From the NCBI GenBank assembly GCA_943704495.1, contig CALSCR010003450.1:1-39250 (forward strand): 39,250 nucleotides of DNA, written 5' to 3'. The notes below the pieces were generated by a model. That model saw nothing but the letters and a program-made list of their open reading frames with translations, made no database searches and was not told where the DNA came from. Positions within the stretch are counted from its first letter, which is position 1. Every line of letters begins with the position of its first letter. This stretch comes from Pigoraptor chileana (Eukaryota; Opisthokonta; Filasterea). The translations under genes were made by a program, and so were the position numbers. Shown here in pieces: positions 1 through 10,328 of this stretch.

Positions 1-168
1 TTATATATATATATATAGTGCTGCAATAGTGCACGAAAAAGAGGAAAGCCGAGCCCCGCAAATTGTGTGCGTGCGAGTGCGTGTGCGTGTGCGTGTGCGT
101 TTGTGTGCGCGCTTATCGGCGATGTGCAGGCCAGTCAACGAGAGACTTCTCAACTGCGGCAACCCTAC

Positions 169-1133
169 CATTGAGAGAGGTGTTGAAAAGACCTGCGAAT
201 CCGTCATCCGCCACGTTGAGACCACCCCCATTCCTTCCGACGTTCGCTATAAAAGCAAATTTCGACGCAAAAGTCAACCAAATAATCCCGCACATCCGAA
301 TGCACATTGCGCACGCAAAGCGAGAGGGAGGTGAAACCAGCAGGATTATGTTAGCGTCCTCGTCGAAATCTCAATATACCTTCAATCGCGCAGTTGTGTA
401 GCTCGATCTCAGCCTCGTTTTTCACTGTGATTGCGCCACCCTTGCGCGTACATGAGTTGCCTGCGCATGGATTGGGGTTTGAATTTGATGTGATCACATT
501 GGGAGAATAAGAGGCCATTTTAGGAATTTGCGTCTCCGCGTGCGCCCTTGGCCAATCCAAGCGCAAATGCGCAAACAGGCCGAACCGAATGCACAATACA
601 TTTCTCCCACATAGAACGCGAATACAACCAGCTGCGACTGCATGTATACATGCATTAAACAAACATCAAAGAAATGCTTCTCCCAAACTCACTTCGGAAG
701 ACACAGCCACTGCAAAACCCAAACGAATTGGCTTCGAGCCATACTGCTCCGCCGTGTCCCAGATAGTCCACGCTGGTCACTTTGTTCCCCACAAAGGAGT
801 CGCCGAATCCTTCCCACACGGCAAATTCCATCACCATGAGCGCACCGCCACCAGACGACGCCTCATTTCCTGTTTGTGTTAACGAGTGGAAGAGTATTAT
901 GGCAGGAAGACGTTAGCGAGAGGAACGATGCGCGCACGAGCGGCAATGACAACAAGCATGCCTCAGCAGCATCCCGCAAACAGAATCGCAATACACATGA
1001 GTGATGCAAAAAGAGTACCCATACATGGCACAATACCAAACAGCGCACTCACTCATGAAAAGGCAATTCCGGGTTTGGACATATCCGTAGTCCGCAATCC
1101 AAATCGCACCGCCCCACGAGTCCGAATAGTTGT
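169..1133 (-). other. Pmp-like GGA[IL]/FxxN coil region of the beta-helix gene
   Basis: Across exons 24-27 the spliced peptide reads NCLFMRNEASSGGGALMV, then FVGNKVTSV...GHGGAVWLEAN, then CVFRSNSCTRKGGAITVKNE, then GRNGGGLNVADD. The alternation of FxxN with GGA[ILV] is the hallmark of the chlamydial Pmp repeat, a beta-helix coil also found in many large protist surface proteins. The joins are formed exactly by splicing: A|GA gives Arg at 1053/869 and A|GC gives Ser at 693/460, each completing an FxxN motif. That supports the exon model. Confidence 0.75.
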
Positions 1134-1834
1134 CTGCGGTCGAGACCATAAGAGGAAACGGGCAAATTAATATTAATATTGAAATTTGAGTCCACAATAA
1201 CTACATATAAGAGCATGGCGGTCGCACCAAACGAATTGAACGCCCTCACACGGGCACAGAAGCACTACGTTCAAGATACTTGGATACGCACATGCGCACG
1301 AAAGGACAAAATGTTCGCATTCACGCACATAACAACAACAACAACATCAGCAGCAGCAGCATCATCATCATCAGCAGCAGCAGCAGCAGCATCATCATAC
1401 CTTCGAATACCCCGTTAGTCACTATAGCGGTGGGCTCGCCATTCCGCAGCGAAATGCATCCAGGTGCGCTTGCAGCATCACCGACGATTAAAGCCGAATT
1501 TCCTATTGTAATGGTAAGTCGTTCCACCAAAATGTGAGCAGTAGATGGGCGCGCATGCGTGCATGTGCATGTGTAGAGTTCGCGTGTGTTACTTTCATGA
1601 ACCGGGTATACGCGCTTTTTTTTGTGCATATGCTTGATCACATAAGGTGAGATCATACACTTACCGTAGCATTCAAAGCGGTTGAGGAGCAACGATCCAC
1701 CAACACTCAAAGGAGCGACGCTGTAAGTATTCTCTGCATGGCAACACGCGATAAAATGCGACATAAATTGGAATGCGTGAGACATGCGTCCTATTGACAA
1801 AATGACGCATGCACACGCATTGCGCAAGGAACAG

Positions 1835-1869
<35 letters not shown>

Positions 1870-3692
1870 AGACTCGTGCGATCACTTATAAAGCCCCAAA
1901 CGGAATATGCGCCCACCAGAGAGCGTGAGGTTGGTGGCGTTCATGCTGCCGGTATCAACGATGTGTGCGAGTAGCGCAACAGAATTTCCCGCCAAAACCA
2001 CGTCTTCCATCGCGACCGTGCTCTCTTCGACGTAGACACCCAAATAGGCGTCATTGCCACCAAAGTAGGCGCCGGTTAGTTTGTGCGACGACTGCACATA
2101 ATACACCATCGAGTCATCGAAATATGATCCTGCAAACACAACAGCAAGCGTAGTAGTTGGCGGCCTTGTGAGCTGCGAGCATTATTGCCACCCATGTGTC
2201 CCACATAAACGTGCGACCCTTTGCAGCAACAACCAGATTTCGAGTCATTGGCGATGTTACTGCGACACACTCAGATGGTATTGAGAATGATATGAAGCTC
2301 ATCCCCTTTCCACCAGCAATATGAGCATAGTAGCGCGGCAGTGCACAAGTTTGAAACAATTAACACCCACAGAAAACAAGAGAGAGATTGACAGAATGAG
2401 AATGTACATGTGGGTGTGCGTACGCTGCACCTAGCCATCCCAGCAGGCATGTACACACACACAAACACGAATTACTACACTCTCTCTCTGTCTTGTTTGA
2501 AGCCCAAGGCAGCATTCCATCATTCTGTTTGCCTGCATACCTATCATGGAGACGCCTTTAACAGCGGATGGCCCATAAAACACAAGCGCATGCCCTTCAA
2601 CTGTGGAGTCTGCATGTTCTCAGAAGGGAGGGTGATGGCATTTTCAGTGTATGTATGGCGTCTGAACCCATCTCAATAAGCATAAGATAGGGTTAATTAA
2701 GCATCTCAAACGAGTCATGGCACATCCTTCAGTAACAACTACTGAATCAACACAAAACAAGAAACAACACAACACATCCCGAAGCATCACAAAAAAATCC
2801 AATTGAATCCCCACTGTATAAATAGACAGTCATTGTGTATCAGGTACTGCAACACCACTGCCAGCACATAATTACCTTGGACTGAGATTTGATCTATTAT
2901 GACTTCGCGCTCGGACCAGATGAGTGACAACGCGTCGATGTCTGTGCATCAAAAACGCAACACATGCACAAGCACACGCACACACAATAATGTGTACTGC
3001 TCAGAAAGGGACAATTCGTTGGGGCGGACTTCCAAAATAAATGAGGAACAGCAAAAAAAAAGCAAAAAACACATCATGTCGTGGCACGCAAGAAACCGCA
3101 GTGAACATATCACATTACATGACCGCAACACATCGCCTATATCAGAAGCGATCAAGGGCACTGAAGCACTTGATCAATTCATGAGCTATCAACACGCACA
3201 GAAAGGCTCACCATGCATGGACAGATGGGCAAGCGTCGAGGTGGTTCCGCTCCCAGTGAGAGAGATCATCGTATCCGAAAGATACGATGCTGTTGTGGAA
3301 GGAGAACGTGCGCGCATGCAGGTGTGAGTTGTGAGACATGCATGCGTCTTATATGATTATGTGTTTGCAGTATATATCGCGTAGTAGCACAAAAAAAAAG
3401 GACTGGCGTTGTAATGCAAAAAGTGAGCTCCATAACCGCAGCCACAACCCCATACATGATCCCGTTGCACAACTGGTATGTCACGCAAACTCACCCTCGA
3501 GCGAGAAGGTGTCCAGCTTAATCGCAGCGGAATCCACAACGTCCACAAACGGATGTGTATCACCATCATCCGGTACAAAGACCGTGCCTAACGGGGTCAC
3601 GTGCGAGAGCGGCGAAATCGCATTAATTCAGTTGCAAATTTGCATGGACAAGCATACTGTTCACAACCCACTCTCCTGGGAACTGCAGTGCG

Positions 3693-3732
<40 letters not shown>

Positions 3733-6340
3733 GTGACTCGTATCCGACTGCCAACAAATGACGATGACGCGTCCATGCTCACAAGGGAAGCACTGAATGT
3801 GCAATCTGTTCGAAGGGGGGCGGCATTCGAGGCAAAGGGAGCGTGTGAGTCAGTGTGCGAAATTACAATGTGAGTGAGCATTGGCAACCGATATTCATCA
3901 TATTCGCAAAACGAGCACAGCACGCGTGTCTCCGTATTATTGTGCTTGCGAGTGCATGTACCCACGGACTTCAAAAGAAAAGCAAGAGAGAGAGAGAGAG
4001 AGTACAACTAATCTCAGCAATGTATATGCGCAATCCACACACAGGATAATCGAAAATCCACTCGTTGCAGGCACATACTTGTCATCACAAAATCGGTTAG
4101 AGTGATTGTGGATGACGCAGTGCCCGACAGAAACGCGGGGTGGCTGCTCTCCCAGTCCGCGTTCACGGTGGACGCTGTTGGGATGGCATGGTAATTGAGA
4201 AAGCCTCGTGTGAGTGTTCCACGCGCATGGCTGAGTGTGGCTTATTGTGCTCACTCCGCGCATTTGCACACTGCAGCAAAGCAGACATGGCAGCACACAC
4301 ATCATGCACAAATTTACTCACAAGTGACGGCAACATCCCGTAAGATGACAGTTGCGTTGTCTTCGGCCACCAAAAGACTGTTGTCGAACTCCGACAGCTC
4401 TGCACAAACAGTCGAGGCGTAAGAAATAAACAATCAAAGGGGCACTGCAAGTCAGCGGATACGAAAAAACAATGCACAAAAATATGCACAACAAGCACAA
4501 GCACATTGCAAAGGCACAGCCGCACCATTCATAGTGAAGCCTGTGACGTTCAGCGCAGACGAATCTCTTGCGTAGAAGAGGGCGGGATCCATATACTCCA
4601 CTGTCATTTGTCCCAAGGCAAATGCACATAAGCAGTCGGTTGAGTAAGCAAGAAAATAATCCAGAAGGGAAATTGCGGTGTGATGCGCACACGCGTGTGA
4701 AACTGACGGTAAACCCTATGCACAAGCACGCACGCATGCCTACATTCGCGTGCACATGCGCACGAAATAGGCAACCGACGCACCAGTGTCGGATATCTTT
4801 CCCTGCGCAACGACGGTGCGTGACATTGCGCATGCAGACGCGTTTGTCATGTCCACGAGAGCGTATCCATCCGACCCAAGATAAGAAAGCCGGGTGACGT
4901 TCGCGGTGGCCGTATCCCGCAGCACAATGCCATGTCCTAGCCACGAGTCTGGAGGGATGCAGAACGTCACGCAACACGTTACAATAACAGCAGCAGCATT
5001 ACGATCAACAAACGTGAGAGGATGCAGCATTCCATAGAGCCTAAAATATATTGGTGAAACGCGAACGGCATCCACAAGGCCGCACCAGTTCAAACAGATG
5101 CGCATATCAAACGAAAGGAGACGATGCTTGGCACTTTTTGGTGCACACCAGGCCCCGAATCACGCATGTACACAGACACACATACTACACATACTACACA
5201 CATACTCATGCGCATGCGCACATGCACGCAGGCATGCGTACAAATGCATACCAATGAGCTGGGCGCCAGAAATTACAATGGAAGACGTCAAGTAGCCGGC
5301 GAACCCAATGTTCACATCGCTGTCCTTCACAACCACATCGTTCATTGTGACCGCCGCAGAGTCACTTGCAAACAGAAGCACATCGGCGCCGGTCGAGTCT
5401 ATGCGTTTGTGTACACATGCAGTGTGTGTGTGCGGCATTGTGGCAAGGGAGACAATTAGTCAATCGACACTGCCACACATGCATCCTCACATTCAAGAAA
5501 GAAACAAATGCGGATATGCCAGGTGCGTTGCAGTGATTTCGAAATTGGGCAAAAGTTCAGCGAACTAATAATGCATCAAGGGGCGAACATAGCATTGCCC
5601 AACCCCACCCACCGCTCATTGTGAAATTGGATAGAGTGGCGGTTGCCTTGAAGACGGCACTGACAAGGGACTGCGTGGTGTTCTCTGGCAAGTAAATTTG
5701 TGCGCCTGCAATCATAACACGCAGCCAAAGTGTAGTATGAGACAAAGTGAGGTGCAGGTGTGAAGGATGTCATCTGGTTTCTCGCGGCTTTGCTCCTTCC
5801 GTTCAACACAGATGCCAGACGCTCCACATTGAGGCAACAGTAACGGAAATCACAATGAATGACGTAACGGACTGACGTGCGCCGTGTGCACACGATCTAA
5901 TATACTTTCTAAACAGTGTGCGAGTATTGTGTTATTTTGTGAGAATGTCATGAGGCAGTCCTGAATCCCGCACCAACAGAACAAGCACATATGGCATGTG
6001 CCTTCTACGAGCACATACCCTGAAAGGACATCCGGGTGCCGCGAAACACGCCGCGCGAATCAAGCTGGAGGAAGGTCGAGTCGAACTCGCAATCTGTCCA
6101 CACAAGAAAGAGTCCCCACAATAAAAGAGGGCGGAAAAGTCGGGACGATGCATTCACGTCAGACAAAACCAGACGTAAGAAGGAGACAAATCAACCAACA
6201 TATGCATGAGGAAACAAGTCAATATGACAGATTGCATATTAATCATTGAGGAAGAATAATGTAAGCAAGGTCATAGACAGAGGCCGTAACCAAAAAAAAT
6301 CTGGAACAGATGCCAGGAACCGACACACACACACACACAC

Positions 6341-6417
<77 letters not shown>

Positions 6418-9393
6418 AACAACACACAGCAACAATCCAGTTGTCCAGGTCAAAGGTGACAGATGGAGCACGCACCTTGGATAGTGAGATCGGTCACTAC
6501 AACCGTTGCTGTCCCTGTCACGTACACAATCGCAGACAGTGACGATTCCCAATCCGCCAAAACGTACGTCTCTGTGTTCGAACAAGGGGTCATTGCGAGA
6601 TGCAGCATGCGGTCAGACCATAGACCACGAGAAAAGCACACAAATGCACACAATATACAACATATCACAGCACGCTCAGCGCAATACCGCGTAGACATTA
6701 TCCTCGGCCGGTGATTGTGTTCTAATAAAGAGCATTTCCGCAGAGCAAGAACGTTGCGTAGTCTGATGGCGAGAACAACAAACACAAACGAAAAAGAACC
6801 CACGGCTGAACAGCGTTGCCTGAATGCGTGCAACGGAGGATCCCGCCGCCTTGATGAGACGGCCGTAGAACAACGACAGCCCTGGCGATCGGATTCCCAA
6901 ATATCATATACGCCAGGCATGCACGCAATGGTTCGCCATATCAGCATCAACATAGTAAACGCGACGAAAGAGGCTGCATTCACGCACTGCGGGCCGTGCC
7001 ACGACAAGAGAGTGAACATCACCAAGAAAACAAAGACATACATGGCTTCATTCTTTCCCAATGCAGATACGTGTAATTCAACAATAGTTCAAGAGTTTCG
7101 CAGAAAAAGAAAGGGAGGGATAAATGAGTGCGAGCGTGTGTGGTGAGTGTATGTGCGTGGGTGTGGATTTAAGCGTTCTTACCAGATATAGTGAGGCCTG
7201 TGACGTTCAAAGTGGACGAGCTCCGGATGTTAAAAAGTCCCGGATCCATGTATTCCACTGCGATCCGTCGAAAAGTTGCATCTAGTCAATGCTTTTGCCG
7301 TATTTCATTCACACATATTTGCACAAGCACAACGTGCATGCAAGCGCACGTAAACAAGAACAACAACAAATATATTCTTGCATCGATAGTGCACACACAC
7401 AAATCAGCACAAACACACCCCACACAAACTCACACATAATACACACTAATACACATGGGTTGCATGATTTTACCTGTGTCGAAGTTATCGCTCGGCAGCA
7501 CAGTCCACTGCGACGCTGCACACACCGACGACCCAGCCATGTCAACAAGACTATACGTGTCCGACCCAACAAACGACAAGGACGACACATTCGCGCGTGC
7601 GCTTCCGCTGAGTGTAACAACCGTATCCACGAACGAGTCTGCATGGTGAGCATGCACATTGTGGTGATATCGGGGTTAAGTTAGTAATAACTTGAGTTTG
7701 GGGGAGGGGGAGTGGGTATAAGAAACAAACAAGAGAGGAAAAAAGCGATAGTGCGCAGTATAATTATGGCATCCTGTCAGCCGAAAGGGCGGTATAAGCT
7801 AATGCGTGAGTACCATTGAAATTCAACACGTGTTTTGACATTCCTAAGAGGGCATGTACGGTGTGCAATTCAAGGCTCTCTCACCCAAGATGGTTACGTT
7901 GGAGCACAATATTGACGATGTTTGGCTGGCGGAGACCATCGATGTCGCAGAAATATTCGCCAGGCGTAGGCCATTTACTGTGGCAGTAGCACCCGATGTA
8001 AGGGAGAGCACAGCACTCACAGACCCATCTGCAGTCGCACACAACATCCATCCACATAGACACATGCACACATACGCGCGAGTGTAAGAACGCAAAAATG
8101 ATTTGGTTGTGTTTCGTGCACCAGCAAACACATGCACATTTTCGCCACTGGCAATCATCGAAATCGCACCATGTACCCCCAAACCCGCATACACGGACCA
8201 TATCGACTCTGGCGGTTTCTCCCGCCAGTCGCACTCACCCTTCACTTCAATGTTGCGGAGGACTATTGAAGCACTCGATCCGGCGATCGCGTTGTTCGAC
8301 CGCGTGCCGGTGCCTGCATCGTGCGCAATTCAAAAAAACAGCCACAGTAACAAAGGCGTACATAAACGACAAATATGCAGTTGCGATTCATGATGTGAGG
8401 TCGTCAAAGGCAATGCTATGCGATGATGATGGTCAAGAGTCAGATATAGTGGTCACAACAAGACACGACAATCGGTATAATTATATGATCTGGACTTCAT
8501 TACTTACCGGTGAAGACAGAGTCGGTGAGAACTATTCCCGCCGATGACCGCAATTGAATCGACGCGGCGTTGTCTGGAGTTTGACATGGTGAAAAAATGA
8601 TGCACAATGGATGCCACGCACACGGAATAGTCGTAAGAAACGGCGACCATGCGCACGTGCATTCTCTTTGTTCACGCGCGAGCACAAACGTGGAGCAAAA
8701 GGCGAAAGGGCAGTAAGTGCATATTCAGTGACACCCACTTTTGAATAGGAGACCCGATGCGGTCACTCGACAGCCAGATGTCAGCACAAGCGCCGTCAAG
8801 CATCCTTCAAACTGAAGGTCCAATATGCTAATGTTTGACGCCGGCGCCGACCCCAGCGACATACCCGTCTGATTTGTGAAGCTACATCGTATAACTGGGA
8901 ATGCGCCGCTGGCTGCGCGAATTGTGGTTCTGTTTAGTGCCCACTCGTACGGCGTTGATCGGTATTCACCGTCCGTCAAATAAACAGTGTCGCCCGCCGA
9001 CGCAGCGGCCATGGCCACCGTCCAATTACTCGGCGACACAAAGAGATCTGGAGTCCGTCGCATAGCCAAGTGGATGCATGGTCAAGTGGATGCGAATTGA
9101 TACCAGTGATGTCAGAGAGTGTTTTTGGCGTATGCTGATCCGAAAAGTTGGAGGGGGGGGAGGGGAGCGCCCCCATCCGTCCAATCAGCAACACGAAATA
9201 TGGTCAGAATATGCGCTATTGCATGACCATATATCAAGGATACTGAGCTTGCTATCTACAACGTGAAAATGTCCAGTATGAATCTTTGATACTCACCGTT
9301 CGCGGAAACAGTAAAGCACAAATGCGACACAAGCAAAACCAGAGCGAGGAGGACCATCGAAGGAAATGCACCGACGAAACGACCGCGCCGCAT
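169..9393 (-). CDS. Secreted right-handed beta-helix protein built of one-coil exons; 3' end outside window
   Basis: 27 exons resolved (high to low): 9393-9297, 9047-8739, 8573-8508, 8313-8239, 8028-7885, 7638-7474, 7257-7183, 6571-6476, 6093-6019, 5705-5613, 5398-5252, 4948-4784, 4600-4526, 4399-4322, 4174-4079, 3805-3731, 3587-3495, 3289-3212, 2941-2876, 2609-2541, 2129-1886, 1720-1665, 1502-1401, 1133-1053, 869-693, 460-380, 246-169; about 985 residues. The start at 9393 gives a signal peptide (MRRGRFVG, then a leucine/valine core ending near FTVSA). Exon 2 opens SNWTVAMAAASAGDTVYLTD, a typical N-terminal beta-helix turn. Later exons repeat short hydrophobic/Thr-Ser strands with NVT and NFT sequons. 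The last exons carry GGAL, GGAV, GGAI and FxxN motifs, as in polymorphic outer-membrane protein (Pmp) coils. All introns are phase 1 except one phase 2 at 1886/1720. It is probably a cell-surface or secreted adhesin-like protein; the ligand is unknown. A membrane anchor, if any, lies past position 1. One or two small exons could be missed. Confidence 0.85.
1331..1399. repeat. (AAC), (CAG) and (CAT) triplet microsatellite in intron
   Basis: Mixed runs of AAC, CAG and ATC triplets directly beside the donor of exon 23 (which ends at 1401). The repeat lies wholly in the intron of the beta-helix gene. Confidence 0.9.
1837..1867. repeat. (CA)15 microsatellite
   Basis: Uninterrupted CA run on the plus strand, that is GT on the transcript strand, about 18 bp past the donor of exon 21 in the beta-helix gene. 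Confidence 0.95.
3495..5398 (-). repeat. Beta-helix exon block 2 (exons 11-17)
   Basis: Seven exons of 147, 165, 75, 78, 96, 75 and 93 nt encode 243 residues. Six pair with block 1 by length and sequence; the 78-nt exon at 4322-4399 (opening ELSEFDNSLLVAEDN) is extra. A weaker third series follows at 3289-1886 with exons of 78, 66, 69 and 244 nt, whose peptides keep the same coil pattern but diverge more. Introns between the paired exons differ in length and show no obvious similarity, which suggests the duplication is old. Confidence 0.8.
3694..3731. repeat. (CA)n microsatellite containing a splice donor
   Basis: CA run of about 18 units. On the transcript strand it is (GT)n and its first GT is the predicted donor of exon 16, which ends at 3731. 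Confidence 0.9.
5613..8028 (-). repeat. Beta-helix exon block 1 (exons 5-10)
   Basis: Six successive exons of 144, 165, 75, 96, 75 and 93 nt encode 216 residues. They match block 2 (3495-5398) in order and nearly in length. Example: exon 6 has SLSFVGSDTYSLVDM where exon 12 has RLSYLGSDGYALVDM; exon 7 opens VEYMDPGLF where exon 13 opens VEYMDPALF. All boundaries are phase 1, so the block could be copied without breaking the frame. No counterpart of block 2's 78-nt exon was found in the 611-nt intron between exons 7 and 8. Confidence 0.8.
6322..6428. repeat. (CA)n followed by (AAC)n microsatellite
   Basis: About ten CA units run into about 28 AAC units with one AAT interruption near the end. 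It sits in the intron between exons 8 (to 6476) and 9 (from 6093) of the beta-helix gene. Six-frame translation gives long homopolymers that are not genes. Confidence 0.95.
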
Positions 9394-10328
9394 CAACGCA
9401 CGCGAGAGATGCGGCGATTGTGCTGAGGGCATTAAGGATGCCATCGCTTTCCAAGTGGGGCTTTGCCGCATTGTGAACAGCGGCGAGCCCTCACGATAGG
9501 GACAATTGCAGGCGAGACGTGCGCCGTCCGAGCATGGTTCAACCTTGCATGGAGAGGACGGCAATATTTTTGGCACGCATGTCACCGTGTGCGATGTCAA
9601 TGTAATAATATGGATGTATCCCTGCGGCTTGAGACTCGAATCGGGATGGAGACTCTTTCCAACTCAGTTGTTCTTCGAGTAGCGACAACACGATTTTGAC
9701 GTATGATGATTCACCCGGAAACGAAGTCAGTGCCCCGTCATCGCTGTGACGCAAGTAGGACTGACTGAACCGCAGTTTGTGTCATTACAATAAGTATGGG
9801 AAGGCTCAAAACGAAACTGTGATTCATGAAAAAGCCATCGTCTTCGAGTGCAAGGTCGGGTTCGAACTTTCCGCGATGGTCTGTGTCCTATGGAGTGTGT
9901 CAGAGGGGCAGTTGAACCGAGATCCGGATATTGTCACTGTGTCATTGAACTTGGCAACCAAACTAATAGACTGATGGTCTCGTGCGAATTAATGTGGAGT
10001 CTCGATGTCAAACTGCACGCAAATCAAGTCCAATCTCACATAAATTCGCAGTCGACAAGGTTGGCCAAGCCGAGCCGAGATCTCGCAACTGCTTTCCATT
10101 GGCTCGGAGGGGAGGGTAACTAAAGCTTATTCAGTCGGCCCTTTGTCACAGTCAAAAAACATTTCATGAACTATAACTTGTAATCCTTCATTGTAACAGA
10201 GACTTTTGTTATGTACAAATATGCGGCACGGATACAATAACTGCACAGGCAACCAATGGGAGGGACCAGCCCATCACTTCGGTTTGCGACGACATAGACA
10301 GTGCAGGAGGCATCCTCAGAAGAGAGCC
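9394..10328. other. Intergenic region, promoter side of the beta-helix gene
   Basis: 935 bp between the beta-helix start codon and the stop codon of the TBC1D7-like gene; both genes run on the minus strand. Short open frames exist on both strands but none has splice-consistent neighbours or recognisable motifs. No TATA box, tRNA or repeat stands out. Confidence 0.6.

Noticed and set aside
1-22. Terminal exon of the beta-helix gene ending in TAA at position 1-3
   Set aside because: An acceptor-like TTGCAG gives only ALYIYI and a stop from a (TA)n run. A contig edge in low-complexity DNA is more likely.
2190-2264. Possible extra beta-helix exon between exons 20 and 21
   Set aside because: An acceptor (GTCGCAG) and an open frame exist, but no good donor gives phase 1 and the alternative frame is cysteine-rich, unlike any other coil.
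6239-6475. Open frames encoding long runs of Cys, Leu or Val
   Set aside because: These are translations of the intronic (AAC)n microsatellite.
9848-9880. tRNA B-box-like GGGTTCGAAC
   Set aside because: No cloverleaf, A box or terminator can be built around it.
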